Source: Acidobacteriota bacterium
Lineage (GTDB): Bacteria; Acidobacteriota; Terriglobia; Acidiferrales; UBA7541
DNA length: 64,000 nucleotides
NCBI GenBank assembly: GCA_003225295.1
Contig: QHYZ01000074.1
Coordinates: 39,491 to 103,490, forward strand
Direction of reading: 5' to 3'
Shown: positions 61,406 through 64,000 of the stretch, piece after piece
How the letters are laid out: each line of letters starts with the position of its first letter
How positions within the stretch are numbered: the first letter of the stretch is position 1
Translations under genes and position numbers: made by a program
Notes under the pieces: generated by a model
Told to the model about the DNA's origin: nothing
Seen by the model: only the letters and a program-made list of their open reading frames with translations
Database searches by the model: none

Positions 61406-61585
61406 AACGCAAAGCCAACATCTCGCACGACGAGGCCATCATGCGACGGCTTCGGAAGAACCCGGATTTTGCCGCCGCGTACCTCAAATCGGCATTGCAG
61501 GATGAAGTTGGGCCCCGCGTTCTGTTCATTGCGTCATCTCGTCCAAGCTAGGGGAATCGCGGCAAAACACCATTGAGTCGGGTTA
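61387..61585 (+). pseudogene. HigA-type antitoxin, frameshifted
   Basis: Starts MKRKANISHDEAIMRRLRKN, PDFAAAYLKSALQDEVGPRV, then the frame breaks at about 61533 and resumes as RHLVQARGIAAKHH before stopping. This fits the start of HTH addiction-module antidote proteins (AAAYLNAALEDD-x-x-x-LLALRHVA-x-A-x-G), of which the C-terminal HTH is missing. With the toxin remnant upstream it forms a decayed higBA module. Confidence 0.55.
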
Positions 61586-61692
61586 CCGGTTCAGTTTCAT
61601 GGAATCTCTCGGTTGAATAAACAATAATACCTTCCTGAAAGCCTCACTAGTAGACTGGGTGCTGTGAAATCTCGCCTTTCCGGAGATCCTGG

Positions 61693-61947
61693 ATGTTGGA
61701 TCAAGGTGTTTGGGCCGAAGTCAAAGTGGGTGACGAACACTTGCGATTATTCTCTGAGCACAACGCGATCGGAGTTCAGGCTTCTGTGTACAACGTGAAG
61801 GCAAAGAACTGGATCGCACCCTCTGAGCCCGTGGATGATATCGAACAGGGAAAAGACAGGGCGGCGGCACACGCTAGGGCATATCTTCGGAATGCGGGCA
61901 ACTTAGAACTGCCGTCGTTGGACTGGAAGAAATCCCGCTCAGTTTAG
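61693..61947 (+). CDS. Hypothetical small protein
   Basis: 84 residues: MLDQGVWAEVKVGDEHLRLF, NAIGVQASVYNVKAKNWIAP, then DDIEQGKDRAAAHARAYLRN. Ribosome site GGAG 8 nt before ATG 61693. Composition looks like a compact alpha+beta protein, not a membrane protein. Family not recognised; it lies between the decayed higBA module and the diguanylate cyclase. Confidence 0.5.
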   Translation: MLDQGVWAEVKVGDEHLRLFSEHNAIGVQASVYNVKAKNWIAPSEPVDDIEQGKDRAAAHARAYLRNAGNLELPSLDWKKSRSV

Positions 61948-62431
61948 TCCACGACGCCTTGTCCCCACTTTCAACCATCTGGCCAAACCAGCTGCGCTTA
62001 AGTGTACCTCCTCCTACGGCCGTGTGAGCGGTCCGGCTCGAGGAGGATGGGCTATACTTTGCAAATCGACCTGCATATGAAGCGGAATATGAGTTGTCCG
62101 ACGTGAACGAGGCCAGGCCACAAGGGCCTGACGAGTCATAGTTCATGCCCAGCCCTATCTTCGGATCTGAGAATCGAACTCACCGGGAACAAACTACCAA
62201 AGAACAGCGATGAAATACGTAACTTTTGTGTTCGCCGCCGCTTGGGACGGTACCCCCAGGGGATGTGCAGTATCAGTTAACAGCAACTTGTACTGATAGT
62301 ACCAGATGTCTAATATTGAACAGCGACGAACAAACTATCTCGACATTCTTCTTATGAATTAACTCCGACGTGGCCCGGGGGGACAGTTGGGCGCGGAAAG
62401 GAGCTGTCGCCCCGGGCGATTTGCGCTGACT
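61948..62431. other. Intergenic region upstream of the GGDEF gene
   Basis: 484 bp. A 38-codon frame (62028-62141, LEEDGLYFANRPAYEAEYEL inside it) looks partly protein-like but has no start codon with a ribosome site. Nothing else recognised. Confidence 0.35.
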
Positions 62432-63796
62432 ATGTCTTCCAATTCTCAACCCATCCCCGAGCAAGTGGCTCGACTTGCTGCCCAGGAACCCCCTGGGCGC
62501 CAACAGAATGTTGTGCGAATTCTCTTTGTTCATCGTTCCATAGCAGATGTTGAGCGCTGCCTATATGAGCTCAACAGGGTGCGATTCACGGTCAGCTCAG
62601 ATGTAGTTGCGACTCTCGCGCAATGCGCGGGCCGACTTCATGCGCAGCTCTTTGACCTTGTTGTGGCCGAATACCCTAGCACAAACTGGCAGGAAACGCA
62701 GTTGCTGGACCTCATGCGCCAGATGAAGCAGGACATACCGCTCATCTTCTTGGTCAAGGGCATGAAGCGCGAAACCGCCGCGGAGTTCATCCTAAAAGGT
62801 GCTGCCGATTGTATTGAAGCGGATAGCATTGGCCATCTACCTGTAGCTGTTCATCGGGCTCTCGCTGAGAAAACGTTGCGCGATCAACGCGATCGGGCCG
62901 AAAAGCAATTGCGGCATTCGCAAGCGCGTTACCGCGCGCTGGCAGGAAATCTAAGCTTTGGAATTTGCCGCTGCAGTGTCGACGGCACGTTTCTGGAAGT
63001 GAACGAAGCGCTGTTGAGGATGCTCGGCTATGAGTCAAGAGAGGAGCTCCTGGCTTTAGGCCTTATGCGCAACATTATTCAAGACCCGGGTCGACGGGCA
63101 CAATTGCTGGGTCAATCGGGCGGGGGAGCTCTAGCCAATCCCATTGAAATAGAATGGAAGCAGAAGGACCATGCGACCCTCAAGGCCCGCCTCAGCGGTC
63201 GAGAAGTCGTCAGCGAACAGGGAGAATTGGAAGCCTATGAAGTCATCGCCGAGGACGTCACCAGACAGCGAGAATTGGAGGATCACCTCCGTCGGCAGGC
63301 AGCCAGCGATTCGCTGACGGGTCTGGCCAACTATCGCAGGCTTGTGGATGTGCTCGATTCGGAAATCAAGCGCAGCAAGCGCACGAACCGGGAGTTCGCC
63401 GTGCTGTTCTTTGATCTGGATGGACTGAAAGGAATCAACGACCGCCACGGACATATGATCGGGAGCCAAGCGCTTTGCCGGCTGGCCGACGCTTTGTGCT
63501 CGTGTTGCCGGAATATTGATACTCCTGCGCGCTTCGGCGGAGACGAGTTTGCGGTCGTCTTACCGGAGACGAACGCAGAGGCGGCCAGCCTGGTGGCACG
63601 GCGTATCTGCGAAAGCGTTGCCGACGACGACAAAGGACCAAGGATTTCCGTCAGCTTTGGTGTTGCCGTCTACCCCCAAAATGGCAATTCGATCGAAAGC
63701 CTCTTGTCCCAAGCAGATTCGGCGCTTTACTCCATGAAACGACAAAGAAGTGCGTCCACAGAGTCCGGACAATCCGCCGCTGGCGCTGGCCACTAA
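62432..63796 (+). CDS. Diguanylate cyclase with degenerate receiver and PAS domains
   Basis: 454 residues. Receiver-like domain (about 28-150): RILFVHRSIADVERCLYELN, DLVVAEYPSTNW with Glu80 where a phospho-acceptor Asp is expected, then FILKGAADCI. PAS domain (about 175-285, GTFLEVNEALLRMLGYESRE). GGDEF domain (about 295-440): SLTGLANYRRLVDVLDSEIK, FDLDGLKGINDRHGHMIGS, FGGDEFAVVLPE and an I-site RNID five residues before GGDEF. It makes c-di-GMP and has product inhibition. The start may also be TTG 62387. The Glu in the receiver could mimic phosphorylation and leave activity set by the PAS domain. Confidence 0.88.
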   Translation: MSSNSQPIPEQVARLAAQEPPGRQQNVVRILFVHRSIADVERCLYELNRVRFTVSSDVVATLAQCAGRLHAQLFDLVVAEYPSTNWQETQLLDLMRQMKQDIPLIFLVKGMKRETAAEFILKGAADCIEADSIGHLPVAVHRALAEKTLRDQRDRAEKQLRHSQARYRALAGNLSFGICRCSVDGTFLEVNEALLRMLGYESREELLALGLMRNIIQDPGRRAQLLGQSGGGALANPIEIEWKQKDHATLKARLSGREVVSEQGELEAYEVIAEDVTRQRELEDHLRRQAASDSLTGLANYRRLVDVLDSEIKRSKRTNREFAVLFFDLDGLKGINDRHGHMIGSQALCRLADALCSCCRNIDTPARFGGDEFAVVLPETNAEAASLVARRICESVADDDKGPRISVSFGVAVYPQNGNSIESLLSQADSALYSMKRQRSASTESGQSAAGAGH

Positions 63797-63891
63797 ACCT
63801 CCTTACCCTCCCCCAGTTTCCGAGTACCCGCAAAGAGGAAAATGTAAAAATGTGTTGACACAAAGCTCGCAGTTGTGTTTCATACAATAGA

Positions 63892-64000
63892 ATGAAACAG
63901 AAGAACATCCTCGATTCCCGCGATCGGCTAGCCCGGCGGCTCCCGGACCCCACTCAGATTGCGCGCGGCACTTTGCTGCGGCGAACCATTCGCCATGCTC
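63892..64000 (+). CDS. Partial DUF6788-like protein, cut by window edge
   Basis: 36 codons from ATG 63892: MKQKNILDSRDRLARRLPDP, TQIARGTLLRRTIRH. The pattern (LPD-x-x-x-x-x-RGTLL-x-RTIRH) resembles the start of DUF6788 proteins, short zinc-ribbon-like proteins often beside transposases. Upstream has TTGACA (63855-63860) and TACAAT (63883-63888), with a 22-nt spacer that is too long for a standard promoter. The rest lies outside the window. Confidence 0.45.
   Translation, partial: MKQKNILDSRDRLARRLPDPTQIARGTLLRRTIRHA

Noticed and set aside
61995..62141. Short protein-like frame LEEDGLYFANRPAYEAEYEL
   Set aside because: Partly protein-like but no start codon with ribosome site and a stop just upstream; not listed as a gene.

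Overview
The window looks like a chromosomal segment from an uncultured Acidobacteriota (Terriglobia/Koribacter-like) soil bacterium. The evidence is a set of families that expanded in that phylum: two very large Oar-type TonB-dependent receptors with an N-terminal carboxypeptidase-regulatory-like domain, an ADOP-type MacB permease next to a PadR regulator, two CRTAC1 (FG-GAP plus ASPIC/UnbV) proteins, long secreted TPR proteins, a membrane-tethered winged-helix regulator, secreted DinB proteins and a Ser/Thr kinase. Base composition is moderately GC-rich. No rRNA or CRISPR array is seen. There is one intact tRNA (initiator Met).

Layout. 1-4529: start of leucyl aminopeptidase (leftward, cut by the window edge), smpB (leftward), then a rightward type II/IV-pilus-like operon of a secretin lipoprotein with a C-terminal cohesin-like domain and two pseudopilins. 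4760-8265: the tRNA-fMet locus and a 3.3-kb decayed integrative island bounded by the tRNA gene and a duplicated tRNA 3' half. It holds an intact vapBC module and remnants of a HigB toxin, an integrase, an alpha/beta hydrolase and other genes. 8507-10887: a soluble Ser/Thr kinase fused to an Asp-box beta-propeller, overlapping a MoaD/ThiS-like protein. 11326-20930: a nitrogen-scavenging operon of two DUF1989 proteins, a urea/guanidine carboxylase, allophanate hydrolase and a three-gene ABC importer. It is best read as guanidine degradation (carboxylation, deimination to allophanate, hydrolysis to ammonia and CO2).

21050-37879: a TonB-dependent receptor, a small secreted protein behind a pair of tandem palindromes, a membrane protein with an HEEGH motif, an NTF2-like protein, two secreted DinB proteins, PadR-ADOP efflux, a Gfo/Idh/MocA oxidoreductase, a membrane metallophosphoesterase and an FAD-linked sugar-alcohol oxidase. 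38167-54615: a coherent locus of two CRTAC1 proteins, three secreted TPR proteins, a membrane wHTH regulator, and a divergent Oar-like receptor followed by a Tat-exported protein of unknown function with a probable helical catalytic-type fold. This is the best candidate here for an undescribed functional system.

54616-64000: a mixed region with a MocR regulator pseudogene, a DUF6152/DUF6644 pair, an IS1634-type transposase stub, a TPR pseudogene, a PEP-CTERM protein, propionyl/acetyl-CoA synthetase, a decayed higBA module, a diguanylate cyclase with a degenerate receiver domain, and a partial DUF6788-like gene at the right edge. Several start codons were moved from the longest ORF on the basis of Shine-Dalgarno sequences and signal peptides; these choices are explained in the entries.
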